The position numbers were made by a program, and so were the translations under genes. The notes beneath the pieces are model-generated. The model was not told the DNA's origin. It saw only the letters and a program-made list of their open reading frames with translations, and did no database searches. This document shows, one piece after another, positions 1 through 12,459 of a stretch of 64,000 nucleotides of DNA; the first letter of the stretch is position 1, and each line of letters starts with the position of its first letter. This DNA comes from Excoecaria cochinchinensis (lineage: Eukaryota > Streptophyta > Magnoliopsida > Malpighiales > Euphorbiaceae): the NCBI GenBank assembly GCA_947683425.1, contig CANTUQ010000004.1, positions 33,619,001 to 33,683,000 on the forward strand, given 5' to 3'.

Positions 1-34
<34 letters not shown>
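1..34. repeat. (AAT)n microsatellite
   Basis: Eleven uninterrupted AAT units at the window edge; the array probably continues outside. Confidence 0.95.
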
Positions 35-35
<1 letters not shown>

Positions 36-1562
36 GAGCAAACAAATAAATTAGGTTGATATGTTTAAATATGCATGGAATTAAAATTTTCTTTTGATCT
101 TGAAGTTTAAGTAGTGATTAAAAAAAATGCAAATAATTTACTTGTATTTTTTATTTGTATTTATAATTAAATTAAGTTAAATGATTGTTGGTAAATAAAA
201 ACTAAAAGAAGTTCAATAGATATTTGTTTATGTTTTACACGTGTTGGCAAGTTATTTCAATAAAAATTGACAAATAAACGTAAAGTTAGAAGAGATGTTT
301 TATTAATTTTTTTTTAAGTCAAGTAGCATAAAAATGTAAAAATAAATATTTATTTGTATGTGTTTAATTGTGATAAAATTCTTTTTTTTTTTTACATAAT
401 TACTGAGTAAATATGTGATAATGTGTTTAAGTTTAGATGTGGTTAAAATTAATGTGATATGTACTTGTTGCTTGGGTGGAGATTTATTTGTGATGAAAAT
501 TAAATATTAAAATTTAATTTTGTCATTTATTTATATTTAATTGTGATTATCTATGTGATTGATAGAATGATAAAACTTTTACATACTTATGGTCAAGCAA
601 AGAATAAAATTAAAAATGAAGTGTTTTATATGTGATGTAAATTAAATATAAATTTTCATGTGATTTTTTTTATAAAATTAAATTAGTATGTGATTTGTAT
701 ACTAAGTTTTAAGTGTTTTTTATCAAGATATATACAAAAGGAAAAATGAATAAATAAGGATACTAGATAAAAAAAAAAAGGATAAAATAAAAATTGAATA
801 AATAGGCTTTTGAGCTAACTTTTATGTTTTTTATACTGTGGGAAAATTGTCTAAATTTCGGGAGAGACTGCTAAATATTTTTCAGTATTGTAGACAATTT
901 TTAATTCAATCACTTTATATGTATGTATATAGTGTTAAATTATTTAATTGCATGTAAGCTTGCTATTCTATTTGTTTAAACGTTGGAATGCAATCATTAT
1001 ATTATACTTGTTATTATGTGTTTTATTTTTCTATATTATTTAAGTATACTCTGCAGTATAATTTAATCGATACATCGAAATTTATCATCATAACTATGCT
1101 CTACACTTACGATTTAACCTGATATGGTGCATCAGAGATCTATATATTACCTTGCTAAAATTCAAAACATACATGTAAGTTACATGATGTAACTATATAT
1201 GTGTGTGAATGTTGCCTTTATTATAAACCAAAAAAGGGACAATGTAGGAAAACCAAATAAATAAATAATTAGTTATTCATGTTGTTTTAATAATATTGTA
1301 GCATTTGCATTTATTTACTCGATACGATATTTTATAATAATTTTATGTAATATTTTTTTTTTGCCAAAATTAAAGAAAATATAAATTTGAAATCAATAAA
1401 TAAAGTGTCTTTTAAAATTTTATTGTATGCAATTATCATGAATTCATTCCATTTCATAACCGATGTGTGAAGTGCAATAAAAATAGCATGAGAGAACACT
1501 ATGGCCATATTTGCTTTCCCGTATAGTACACGGGATAACATAAAATAATACCCTCTAATACA
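35..1562. other. AT-rich DNA, no gene recognised
   Basis: Very AT-rich sequence with no credible reading frame. One short inverted repeat is visible: arms AAAATTGTCTA at 843-853 and its complement near 891-901. It could be decayed LTR sequence, but I see no termini or target duplication to support this. Confidence 0.5.
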
Positions 1563-1565
1563 TTA

Positions 1566-1879
1566 AAGTGTGTTTCGCTAATTTTTCTAAAAAATAATAC
1601 ATGTATTATATAATACAAAATTTAATTTTTATCCTATATACACAGGATAAAATAATACACACATCTCCCCTGATTTTATCTAATACAGTGTTTATCTTAA
1701 TTTTTCATATTTTTTAATTTTGTTTAAAAATAATACAATACACTATTGTGTACCAAACACAGTATAAAATATTACATGCTAATATAATATTATACCAAAC
1801 ACTGTATACTATAATACAGGCTAATACTATACAGGCTAATACTATATAAACTAATATAATATAGCGAACCAAACGTGGC
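1566..1879. mobile_element. Tourist-like MITE candidate
   Basis: A ~310 bp AT-rich non-coding unit. The left end contains GTGTGTTTCGCTAAT and the complement of the right end contains GTTTGGTTCGCTATA, imperfect terminal inverted repeats with the GTTTGGTTCG flavour of PIF/Harbinger (Tourist) elements. A TTA trinucleotide flanks both sides (1563-1565 and 1880-1882), the expected target duplication of that superfamily. ACCAAACAC recurs inside. No transposase, so it would depend on an autonomous Harbinger. A hAT MITE is a less likely alternative because no 8-bp duplication is seen. Confidence 0.5.
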
Positions 1880-1884
1880 TTATA

Positions 1885-2130
1885 TGTTTTCAGGACATGT
1901 GGGGTGCATAACACCTTCCCCCCGCATGACCCCAAATCCAATATTAGTGCATATCGTCAAATTTTCTGTGTCTAATTGCCCTTGTCTTTTTAATTGGTGG
2001 TGACTCCATTTTCCTACTATGAGTCCACTTAGCTTTCTAAAGCATTAAAAACAATTAAAAACGAGCCAAAAGGCTGGTAGCTACGGTTGGTGACTCCACC
2101 GGATTTTTTTTTGTCATAGGGTCAATTTGT
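1885..2130 (+). repeat. fragment resembling a Tat/Ogre-type gypsy LTR
   Basis: Contains a GTGGGGTGC..ACCTTCCCC block followed by two GGTGACTCC strings (about 1997 and 2089). The combination is common near the ends of Tat-lineage gypsy LTRs, and similar TGGCGACTCC strings occur inside the two solo LTRs at 15136 and 24860. No boundaries are visible, so the family assignment is tentative. Confidence 0.3.
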
Positions 2131-2186
2131 TCTTTTGTGCTACAAGTCTTTGGGTTCAGGTTTATATTTATCTTCATGTTTATATA

Positions 2187-2210
2187 TACACACACGCACA
2201 CGCACACGAA
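2187..2210. repeat. (AC/CG)n-type microsatellite
   Basis: Short run of ACAC with ACGC interruptions just left of the hAT-like element. Confidence 0.6.
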
Positions 2211-2222
2211 GTAAGAAAACCC

Positions 2223-3467
2223 TAGGGGTGTTAAAAAATGGTGTAACCCATTTAAACCGTTTAATTCAATCTGTCTAAATCATTTTTTTTTCATAATTTT
2301 AATAAATTATTATAACTCATATAACCCATTTGAAAATTTACAAAATATTTATATGGGTTATGTGTTATTATATAACTCAGCCAACTAACCCATCTAAATG
2401 TTGATTCTAATTATTATTTATATCAAATTATAATATAAATTTATATCAAAATATTTAATATATTTAAACTCGTATACTTATCACATAATGTTCCAAAATT
2501 TCAGTTTTCGTAAATAGTACTTTCCGGGTCGTGAATAGTGACACCACTGCGAACGATACCACCTGGTATTGAAAAATATTTTATTCGACCATTGGAAAGT
2601 ACAATTCATGAAAAATCTGAGAGTATAATTTGAGGTGAATTTGAGTTTAAATAAACTCTCAAAAGTCAAAAATAAAAATAAGACGCGGTTCGATTTAAAT
2701 AGTAACGGCAATTGACTAAACTTTGACCAGACTTGAAAAAAATGCTATAGACCTCCAAAAAATTAACCTGACATACGAACTCACTCAAAATAATGTAAGG
2801 AAATTTTTGAAAGTGAAAATTAATTTTTGGATCACATAGAAAAATAAATTATCGGACCGGTAAAAATTTGCCGGTCCGAAAAATGACATCATTTTGACCC
2901 GAAATTTTTGTACACCCTAGAAAATATTTTTCGACATTTATGGATATATTTTTATTAGAAATAAGAGAAAAATTATTGGGCCTAATAAATATTAAGTATA
3001 AAACCTATTGGTATAACTAACTAATATTGATATAACTTTTTGACAAAACTTTCACCGATAGTCTTTCGAATCCTGGCATAGCAGTCCATTAGCAGTTCCC
3101 CTTCCAAATATACAACACTTTTCTTTGGAATTAATTTTTTTCATTTTTTTTACCATGCTATTCTTCGAAATTAATTTTTTTTTTAATTTTATTTTTAAAA
3201 TGAAATATGCATGTATTATTTAAAAAAATATTTACAAGAATAAAATTAATGTTTTATACTTAAAAACTATAAATATAGATAATATATAATTTATATGTTA
3301 GAAAATTAACATAACCCATGTAACTCAGTTATAAACCATCCAACCCAATATAAAGAGTTTAAGTTATAACCCAACTGGATTGGATTGAGTTCAACCCATT
3401 TAAAATTTTAGATGGGTTGGATGGAAAATTGATCGTAACCCATCCAAACCATTTTTGAACACCCCTA
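2223..3467. mobile_element. hAT-like DNA transposon, non-autonomous
   Basis: Terminal inverted repeats TAGGGGTGTT (2223-2232) and its complement at 3458-3467 extend imperfectly through an AAAAATGG segment. Candidate 8-bp target duplications flank it: GAAAACCC (2215-2222) and AAAAACCC (3468-3475), 7 of 8 matching. TAGGGGTGT termini, an 8-bp duplication and internal AACCCATCCAACCC-like strings are typical of plant hAT elements. The 1.25 kb interior encodes no transposase; part of it is a later LTR fragment. Confidence 0.65.
2484..2990 (+). repeat. LTR fragment, family G, inside the hAT-like element
   Basis: By eye this aligns with the first ~500 bases of the LTRs at 4671 and 51637: shared blocks include TTTCGTAAATAGTACTTTC, AAAAATATTTTATTYGAC, CTCAAAAGTYAAAA and a CGGTTYGATTYAAATAGTA block. 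It is the 5' (U3) part only; similarity fades after the GGGCC at about 2985. Confidence 0.6.
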
Positions 3468-4670
3468 AAAAACCCCTTAGGCAAACCTGGATAAGGTCTA
3501 TAAAATGTTCTTATACCTAAGTTTCCCTCTTGTCAATTTTGACTAATGGAGATACTTTTTACTTCGCTCATGGATGCCAATGAGGTAGATCAAGACTTGA
3601 AAACCGATATAAAGTAGTGGAAACCTATTTAAATAAATCATACGACCTGCATATCATGTATCATGCCATTATTTTTATTGTCATTTTGTTGCTTTTGTTT
3701 TTGTTGTTATTATTTTGTATGTGTGTATTTTGTTCTTAAATATTATCATACACGATTACACACTGCACCACAAAATATAAAAAGCATTTAAATAGTTAAT
3801 TTTAAATTTCATATAAATAGTTAATTTCAAGTCTTTTCATTCTTTTATTTTTATAAGAAGTATGGTATCAATTAATTTTTTTACATGATTTTTTTAGTTA
3901 TCATTTTTTTTAAAAATATAAATTTGTTTCACACATTTTTTTAAAGGAGAAAAATTGTAAATTTGCTTCATTTTTTAACACTAAATATTTTTTAGGAAGA
4001 AACAATTATAAATTTTCTCTGCATGAACGTTAAAAAGGGTTATTTATTTTCTCTGTCATGTCGCCACACAGTAGGAACCATAATATTTTATGTGGAAATT
4101 TCACGCACAATTTTCAAGCCATTTACACACTTTCAAAAATTTTATATCATGTACATTTTTCATTTGCACAAAGCCTTTATTTTCCACGTTATTTTATTAC
4201 TACACTGTGCATACATTTAGTTCAAATAAAATCACTATTACACTATGTATACGCATTTGATTCAATAAAAAAAAATACTGTTGTAATATGCTTACACATA
4301 TTTAATTTGTGCATTTTTCTTTTTTTTTAAAAAAATCACTATTGTATCATCATCTAACTTTTTATTCCAAAATAAAAAAGCATATTGTTGTGTTATGCAT
4401 ATGTGCAATTATCTTCCATTTTCTTACAAAGAAAACATTGTTTGCATTATGCAAATAGGTATTTTCTTCCATAAAAATCAGCAAGCACACATATACTTCC
4501 TATGAAAATTAGGCATGCATGCATTTAATTCATACACCATTTTTCTCCATTTTATTCAACATATCATCATGTATTCTCTTCCATAAAGGAACTACCATCA
4601 TGCATTTTTAAGCAAAAATCATCATAAAAATTTACGATCATTTTCCTCTTCCTTCTTCCAAAATTAAACA
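3468..4670. other. AT-rich DNA, nothing recognised
   Basis: No reading frame with recognisable domains. 4020-4560 contains loosely repeated AATCACTATTACACTATG/GCATA-like strings, possibly a degenerate tandem array. Confidence 0.4.
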
Positions 4671-6940
4671 TGTAATGGCCCAATTTTCGGTTAGCTGTGA
4701 AAAGTATTTTCCCGAGTGTGATCAGTTGCACTCAGGATAAAAAATACACCCCCGAAAGCGAAAAATATTTTATTTGATTATTGAAAAATACTACTCATTA
4801 CTAATCCAATGATAAAATTTGAAGTGAAAACGATGTCAAGTAGGTCCTCAAAAGTTAAAATGAGAAAAAGTCACGGTTTCGATTCAAATAGTACTTGGTT
4901 TGACCGAAGATTTGACCGGAACTTTAGAAATAGCTAATGACCTCCAAACAATTATCTGAAGGTATAGATTGTCTCTAAATAATGTGGAGAATTATTGACA
5001 ATGAAAAATTAATTTTTACGATAACAATGAAAATTAGTTAACCGGACCAATATTAGTGAACCGGACCGGGAATGGACTCCGATTGACTTGAAAATTTTTG
5101 TGTGGGCTAATTAATGTATTTTAAGAATTATGAAATTATTTTTACGAGGAATTGAATTTGAAAAGTGAGTGAAATAAATTATGGTTACATAATAGCTAAA
5201 TAATGGATAAGAATTGGATTGGCCCATTTGGTTGGGCTAAGCCCAACCCATTAAGACATGATATATAAGGCTGAAATATCTACAGAAGTCCAGAATTTTC
5301 CTCACCCCGAATGCCTCTCTCTCTCACCCTCCACGGTTTTCTTCTATTTTTCTCTATAGATTTTACTGGATTAAATCATCCCAAGTATATTTCAGCCTCT
5401 CTTCTCATTGGTAAGCATTCTTAGAGTTCATTTGAGGTGGAAGAAGTGGTAGAAATCAAAGAGAAAAAGGTTACGTCGCAAAAATCAAGTAAGTGATTTT
5501 GATTTCTATAATTTGATTTAATGGTTTTTATGGGTAGTTTGAAGGTTGTATAGCATAAATATGTGGTTATATTGCATAAAGGAAGAAAAAAAATTGAAGG
5601 TTTCTTGTCCTTGTATATTCGGCTACCTTAAGTTTAAAAGAAGAGGAAGGGGTTTCTAAGGTGAAAGGAAAAGGAAAGGAGGTTTAGAGTGTGGAGACCA
5701 ATGTTTAAAGGTTAGTGGATACAATATCCCTTAATTTTCATTTAATTTATGTAAGTTTAAGATTATGTTTAGTATGTGTTTTGATGAAATATGCATGTAT
5801 AATTAAATTTAAGTTTATAGATATGTTAATTGAGCTTAGAAATGAAGGTTTAAACGATTAAAATGGAAGAAATAAATTTGATACTAAAACCTTAGGTTGG
5901 GCCGAATGTATACTTAGGGTATATAAGGGTATATTTGGGAGTTTAGTGCAAATTAACTATGTATTCATGTTAATTAGCATGAATTTTAATAAAATAAATG
6001 ATAAATGAAAGAGCAAGAGAAATGACTATGGAGGAAAAAGTGGAGTTATGGCTAAATGTGTCATCATAGGGTTTTAGTATGTATATTGTTAATTTAATGA
6101 TTATGAGGCTTAAAAATGAATGTAGAGGTCGAATGGAGTGTATATTAAATTATTGGGAATATTTAAAGTTTAATTGAATATATTTTAGGTTGATCTTGCA
6201 TTATGTTATAGATGAGAATAATGGAACATACTACTTCTAAATGAAATAAAGGTATAAATGGAGTTAGAAATAATTAATAAGTGGTAAGTAATTGAAATTA
6301 GTGGAAAATGAATTGTGTGTAAGATTGGCAACATGATGGCCGAATAGGGTATTGGTTAGGAAATGAAATGAATTGATAATTTAATGAATATAATGCCTCA
6401 TATTGAATATAATATCAAAGTTGAATATGTATTAAATTATTAGAAATTTTTAGAATTTAATTTAATAAATGTTAGCATGGAAGTATGTTATGTCTGAAGT
6501 GAATAATAAAGACAATGCATATTTAAGGTGAAATAATACCGCACGAAAGTTAAAAATAAATAATTAATAGCATAAAAATTGAGATTAACGGAAAAGAAAT
6601 AAAATATGGAGTAAAAGATGTATGGGCTGAATAGGATGTAAATAAAGTATAAAAGATTTTTATGTAATTTACCTACCTAACCATGGATAAAAATGACTGA
6701 TAAGGAAATGTGACATGGAATGATATTGATGATAGTGTATAAGTAAATCAAAGTGTATGCGCATGGGTATGGAAATAACTATGTGTTAAGATTGGCACTC
6801 AAAATGTGAATTATGTTTGGAAATGCCATTGTTAATGATGTGGTATATAGTGTATATTATAAAATTATTACTGTGAGGAAGGAGAGTGAACCGGAAATAG
6901 TTCAAGATCATGTGATATATAATGAACAATGTAATTGCTC
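4671..6940 (+). mobile_element. gypsy LTR fragment, family G (5' part)
   Basis: Begins TGTAATGGCCC, a start shared in sense orientation with LTRs D, E and K. Paralogous to 51637-52437 and 2484-2990. It carries a TATATAAGG box at 5262-5270, a CT-rich stretch just after it (5293-5345) and a donor-like CAAGTAAGTG near 5487, the order seen in other LTRs here. The characteristic hairpin array and the GTGTTACA end are missing, so the 3' half is lost. The right edge is a junction with reverse LTR F near 6940 and is only approximate. Confidence 0.55.
5262..5270 (+). promoter_or_regulatory. TATA box of LTR G
   Basis: TATATAAGG, followed about 30 bases later by TTTTCCTCACCC and a CT-rich tract, the expected spacing of a plant Pol II start site. 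LTR D has a comparable TATTTAAG followed by TTTTCTACTCACCC. Confidence 0.55.
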
Positions 6941-6960
6941 TTAGTAGTCTGGTAGTGAAA

Positions 6961-6985
6961 GCCGTGCTGAGCAATGGCTCAGTGG
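6961..6985 (-). repeat. decayed twin hairpin of LTR F
   Basis: Sense strand reads CCACTGAGCC-att-GCTCAGCACGGC. The first stem is kept with a TGAGC/GCTCA pairing instead of the TAAGC/GCTTA of most LTRs here; the second stem is lost. Confidence 0.6.
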
Positions 6986-7224
6986 AAAACATATAAAGCA
7001 ACATGACTTCTAAATAAAGTCTTAAAAGCAAACGATAAAGCCAAGCATAATAAAATACATATATCTCATAGCGATTAAGTAGTCAATCATGTTCATTTCA
7101 TTATTACACATACTATAGCATTAGCCTGCACTCTTATATTAACAAACAACTAATTCATACACATTTCACTAACATGCACGTATATCTTTAATAACAATAA
7201 AACTCTTATATTGCCTAAATCCTC

Positions 7225-7425
7225 ATTTATGGTGGATAACAGGAAACAAGCGATATCGACGAGCAGTATTGAACAATGGGAGACGTAAGTCTTGAATCAC
7301 TAAGAGACATAAGTCTCGAATCACTCGATACCAAGAGGTATCAAACACTCGACATCTTTTGATGTCGTCACTAGGCAGCTGCAAACACTGACCCTTATAG
7401 GCATGGTTATCTATCCACGACTATG
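7225..7425 (-). repeat. hairpin array of LTR F
   Basis: Between GTGGATAAC (7231) and TATCCACG (7410) lie GAGAC..AAGTCTC (7312), GATACC-AAGA-GGTATC (7328), GACATC-TTTT-GATGTC (7350) and GGCAGCTGC, separated by AAACACT-like spacers. It is homologous in layout, not in sequence, to the arrays of the other LTRs. Confidence 0.7.
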
Positions 7426-8682
7426 CATGATTCAGGCGTAAATATACACTGTACGTGGACTCACTAATTCACTTTGCACAATATTCACTAGTTCACTCTA
7501 CATAACATACACTTATTTATCCCATTAAATCAATGAACATGCCATAAATAATATTATTTAATAAAATAATATTTACTTGTATATACCTATATATGTATAT
7601 TATTATAACTATTATACACATTAAATATAATTATTAATTAATTCCATTCCATGAGTGGGGTCCATGATTTCCACTTTACTTTACAATTTACAAAAGAGCA
7701 AACTTTACAAAAGAAATGTGTAAATGGGACATAAGGAAAAAAAAAGGTAAAGTGGTGATGTGGTGCCGACTTGTGACAGAAGGTGGCTATGCCGAGTCGG
7801 CACAGAGGCCACCCATGTCGAGTAAGCACAACACACAAAATCTGCACAGGGGGCAGATTCTGGTCCGAGTTTGAGGACCGAATTTGGATTAGCAATTGGA
7901 ATTTTCTACCAAACTGGTCTCTAAACTTTTGTTCCTCTATGTCTTAGATTTTCAATGGTATCAAGTACTCATCATTTGGACTTCTACAACTCTAGATATG
8001 ATTAAAAAAATGTAACCTGCTCCTCTGACCCAGACAGAACAGATACCCTTCAGTTTTGGCCAATTTGAGGTCATTTAGAGCTAAAATTAGCTCATGGACA
8101 TTTCTATGTCTTTTGTAGGTACGGAAGCGATGGTTCAAATTCCACTAGAATCATCTCATTTGAAGGTCTATACAATTAAATATAACTCAAACACTGACTC
8201 AGGGTTAAGTGTGTCCTAACACAGTTTTTCATTAACTTTATTCATATGCACAATTTATCATTTTTCAAGCCAACACTCACCACAATCATAGCATATAAAC
8301 TAAAACACATTTAATGCAACTCACATCATGTATCAAAGTCCAAATTAACATATACATAAAATTCTAATTTCCAAACCTCTTGTAGATATCCCTTCACTTA
8401 TTTGCACTTCACTTCAACTTTCTATCTCTTCTTCTCTTGTCTAGGTTTTCCTCAACCAAAACACAACAAGAAACTCACATCAAAACTATACTCAATCACA
8501 TACTTTCAGTTTCTAAACAAAAGAAGAGGGAGAGAGATGACAACAAAAGCTAAATCTTACCTTTCTCTTCACAAACTCCTCAAAAATTGACTTGAACTAT
8601 TACCCCCTTCACTGGCCATCTTAATGAACAAATTAAGAGAAGAACAGGCAAAGAAGTGGCTGACTGAGCTCCCTCTCCTTTC

Positions 8683-8696
8683 CCTTATATATAGCC
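8683..8696 (-). promoter_or_regulatory. TATA box of LTR F
   Basis: Minus strand reads GGCTATATATAAGG, followed downstream (lower coordinates) by a purine/pyrimidine-biased leader. It lies ~340 bases inside the LTR start. Confidence 0.55.
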
Positions 8697-9030
8697 ACCA
8701 ACTCATCTTTATCTAAACTTAAATGTGTCAACTTCCTATTGGTTTCCATTTATATTTTTATGCAAATTTCCAATTAATCCTTCATCTCCTTTATAATAAT
8801 GCATTAGCCTCACAATCTTTCCATAATCATACATTTACATACTTTAGTTATCATTTTATGCATTTAAATCCATAAGTGTCAAATTACCAATTTATACTCA
8901 ACTTTTTACTTAATACCGGATACGTTCTTTACTACACTTAACCATTTCAAATATCCAATTACATATTCTCTACCACTATTACATCCTACACATGTGTAAA
9001 TTCGTCTAGGTTACAGTTTGGGTCATTGCA

Positions 9031-10165
9031 TACATCTTACAAGAAACAAAAATGGAAAGGAGTAAAGCAAAGAGAGGTTGAAGCATTTCTATTAAGGAGG
9101 TTTATGCTCATAAGAAGCAAAGTCGTGGAGGTTAAAGTGGGCTTATGGCACATATACTTGGAATTCAATTAATAGTGCAAATCATCATATCTAGTACATC
9201 AAATGAAGTTTAGCAGGAGGACCAAAGCTTAATAATTCTTTTGGGAAAGCAAAAGGCCACATCATGATTTAGGGAAATATGGTAAATCAGAATCATTCCG
9301 ACAATATAAGGAGTCCAGACCTATCTCTCTTTGAATTTTGCTTCTCTTTAAGGCCTTACAGTCATAGCAAGTCAAACTTCAAAAATAAATCAAATGACAA
9401 GATGCTTTATAGGACAAGTACTGATTAAATTCTAAAAGCTTGGAGTCCTTATTACATTAGAACTGTCAAAAGATGGAAATAAACATGGTATTTTGAGGAA
9501 GTCAGTGAAACCTTTTTCCTCAAAATTTTGAGGATATTAATGGAAGTATTCAAGGGACGATTATAAGTAAGCAATGCATCCTATGAGTAATCATTAAAGA
9601 TTTTTTCCTTTAAAATCTACTTCAACCCTAGAGCTATTAGAAAATTAAGATTTCCTGAAATAATTCTCAAAATAGGCCTTAAACTGGTGGAAATTAGACC
9701 TATAATGAGCTATGATCACCTAAGCATTGACATGGATTCAATACAAAAGATGAAAATAAAAAGGAATTACAAAATGGAGCAAAAAGGAGGAAAGATGACA
9801 TTTGATTTCATGGCAAAAGAAAGCTCTACATAATTTAGAAGCTAAAAGAGAAAAAGAGTAAATGATAATTCTGTATTTTGAAGTAAAAATCAGTGACATT
9901 ATCTTTACTATCAGAATTGCCAATCTTTATTAATGATCTTTCATGTTAAATCTAACACAAAAATGTTTTATTTAGAGAAGCCTAAACTTATAATTAAAAA
10001 ATGGCTGGTGCCAAAACTCAAAAGAAATGAATGGTTTATTGAAATCACTCACATTCATATCGGTCATAGTTAGAAATAGGTAAAAATGTCTTGTGATTTG
10101 TGCAAATGGTCAAGCATCCATTAGATCTCATTAGAAATAGTGGCTAATATTAAATTCAAAGAATA
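9031..10165. other. no gene recognised
   Basis: AT-rich sequence with many stops on both strands. It lies on the 3' side (minus sense) of the possible chromovirus tail at 10166-10545 and may include its eroded LTR, but no LTR terminus is identifiable. Confidence 0.4.
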
Positions 10166-10545
10166 CCAAACCTCCCCACTTGAAGAAAAATAACTTCTTG
10201 TTCCCAAGGAAAGTAAGTTGCTTTCAAATAGCTTGTTGCAAAAGAATGATCCAATATCACTTAGGAGTGAAAAAAGAATCAGCAAACCAAAAAAAGTGTA
10301 AATCTTGAGAAATTCGAGGCATCAAATGAATGGCATGTTACTAGAAAAGAAAGTTGAATACTAGAGGCTTTAGTCAGAAGGATGTCTTTGAACTCTTGAA
10401 GTTTATGATGAGTTGTGCATTTCTTTGAGTGATCAGCTGGATGGGACAAACTTGCAAAAAGTACAGTCACCAATGATGGACCTAAGCAAGTCAAGCTAAG
10501 AGCCATATAAAATTTTGCACAAGCTAAATATCTTATGATCACCCA
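10166..10545 (-). pseudogene. possible relic of a chromovirus pol 3' end
   Basis: The minus strand at 10170-10208 reads through codons giving NKKLFFFKWGG and overlaps AAGTGGGGAGG, resembling the end of plant chromovirus polyproteins (..EDK..FKWGG), where the polypurine tract lies in or beside the last codons. Upstream, an 87-residue open stretch (10279-10542) contains HPADHSKKC and HSFDAS, which could be eroded forms of the HPVFHVSQLKK and chromodomain WxxxxxxEATWE motifs. Several frameshifts would be needed. This is inference from short motifs; a translated search against chromovirus integrases would settle it. Confidence 0.35.
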
Positions 10546-10559
10546 TTGTTGAACTACTA

Positions 10560-11654
10560 GAATTAGAAAGGAAAAAAAGGGTTAAAATAATAGAAATGAG
10601 AAGACCCTTATAAAAGCCAATAAATTCCATTAAAGTTTGCTTTAAAGTTGAAAAAAATGTAGAAAGGCTATTTTCCTAAATCACAAGGGATGTTAACAAA
10701 GACCATAGTTGTATTACAATCAATCATGCTATTCTCACAAAAGCCAAACAGGGGGAGAATAACAAAAGGTATACAAAGGATAAGCAGGTAATATGCCAAA
10801 TGCCAGTAATTAAAGCTATACATGGGGGAAAATACAGAGAATGTTAGTCACACACAACACAACCACATGAAGAGATCAAAATGCATTATGGTCACAAAAT
10901 CAATGAAAAGGAATGGATCGACTTGAGCAAGAAAAAATAAGACAAGGATTGAATTCCCTAAGGAAAAGCCTTTAAGAACAGCTGTGAAATTATCTTTCAT
11001 GTTACTAAAGCTAGCAAGAATGGTTCAATCAAGAGAAGACTAGACCAAGTAAAAATATATCCATTAATTCCTTCCTTCAATAATCATTTCATTTTTGCCA
11101 ATCATGTATCGAAACAAGAAATTTTTCAGCATTAATCAAAATTCATCTAGATCATTTTTTTAGGAACATACGCATGTCATGCATTTATCATGATTACAAC
11201 ATTATGACAATAAGACAAAATAAATCAAAATGAGCATTCCAAAAACGTCCATTTTTCAAGAAATTATTACAACCAAATTCATTTCTTTATTGAATGAAAG
11301 GCATTCATTTTTTCTTTAAGGAAATTCATGTCATCAAGCATGCACATTATTCTTTCTTGAAGTTGAACTATATAAGTCTCATACGTCGATTGGTGGATAG
11401 TAACCAAATGACGTCTGTAGTCCGAATCATGGGTTTTAGAGAAATTTGTTTAACTAGTGCATTTGCACCGTAGTTATTAGCCTAAGGTATCTACTCTATT
11501 GTCCATGTACAACTCACCTTTTCTAGTTGGGATAATAATGTATGAATGAGTGTTTTATACCAGACCATGGTCTATTTATTGGCTATGAATTTGTGAACCC
11601 TTATACCCTATATGTATACTGCTGACTTAGCGATATTATGCGATTACCATGATC
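10560..11654. other. no gene recognised
   Basis: Possibly more of the decayed retroelement interior upstream of the relic at 10166-10545; I could not match any motif. It holds the TCTG-rich microsatellite boundary at its right edge and one copy of the TGATC target duplication (11650-11654). Confidence 0.35.
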
Positions 11655-12459
11655 TGTCACACCCCATTTGCCCCTAGTAGAATGAGCCTGTCTGTCTGTT
11701 CGTCTGTCTGTCTGTATGTGTAAGCATTCGCATGTGTACGGTATTTCATAAGGGCATTTCAGTAAAATGTATGATTTTGGGGTTTAACTATTATGTGGGT
11801 GCATACATGGCATTAGGGTGTGAATTAATTGAGTTGCATTTGTGTGCATTTACATATACCATTGTAGGGTGTATTTAATTAGGAGTGCATTAGGTGTGTG
11901 TAATGTGTGGAGTTAGGGTATGAGTGAGCAAGTTTCACCACCCAAGGAATTGACATGTGTATTAGGTTTGGGAAAAAGAATAAAGAAGGAAAAGAAAGGT
12001 GAAACAAAAATCAGATTCACGTTTTCCTTTCAAACTTCACATTCTTCTTCTTCTTCCTTTTCCCTTTCCTAATTACTACTCTCTGATAATCAAGTGTGGT
12101 TGTGGAAGTTGGTCACTCTTACTCCTAGCTTGCTGAGGCTCCACGTGATCCAAAGGGGAAAGAGGTTGCTGGACCAAGTGGAGCTAAGTGATAGAAGTTA
12201 GAATCCAGGTTTGGGAATATTGATTTGTGCGATTTTGATGTTTTACTGTAAATTCTAGGGTTTATATGCTCTTGAAGAGTTTGAATCAATTAGTCTTGAT
12301 TTGGTTGTTTAAATGCTAAATTGAGTTGCATGTGTATTGATTATGTGAATTGAGATGAGTTCTGGAAGGTAAGATCAGGTTTGAATGGTTTTTAATCAAA
12401 TTGGGGTTGAATTCTTGATTCTGGAAATTCTGGAAAATCTGGAATTTTAGGTACTGTTC

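Larger units (their letters stand above)
6945..9030 (-). mobile_element. gypsy LTR fragment F
   Basis: Minus-sense LTR remnant. On the minus strand it starts TGCAATGACCC (complement ends at 9030), has a TATATATAAGG box near 8690, a GGTAAG donor-like site near 8560, the AGGTTTGG motif at 8369-8380, a hairpin array at 7225-7425 and a decayed twin hairpin at 6961-6985. The usual terminal GTGTTACA is absent, so the 3' end is truncated against LTR G. No matching target duplication was found. Confidence 0.55.

Noticed and set aside
1095..1125. Primer-site-like TGGTGCATCAGAG near 1120
   Set aside because: Differs from TGGTATCAGAGC by an insertion and has no recognisable LTR end or gag beside it.
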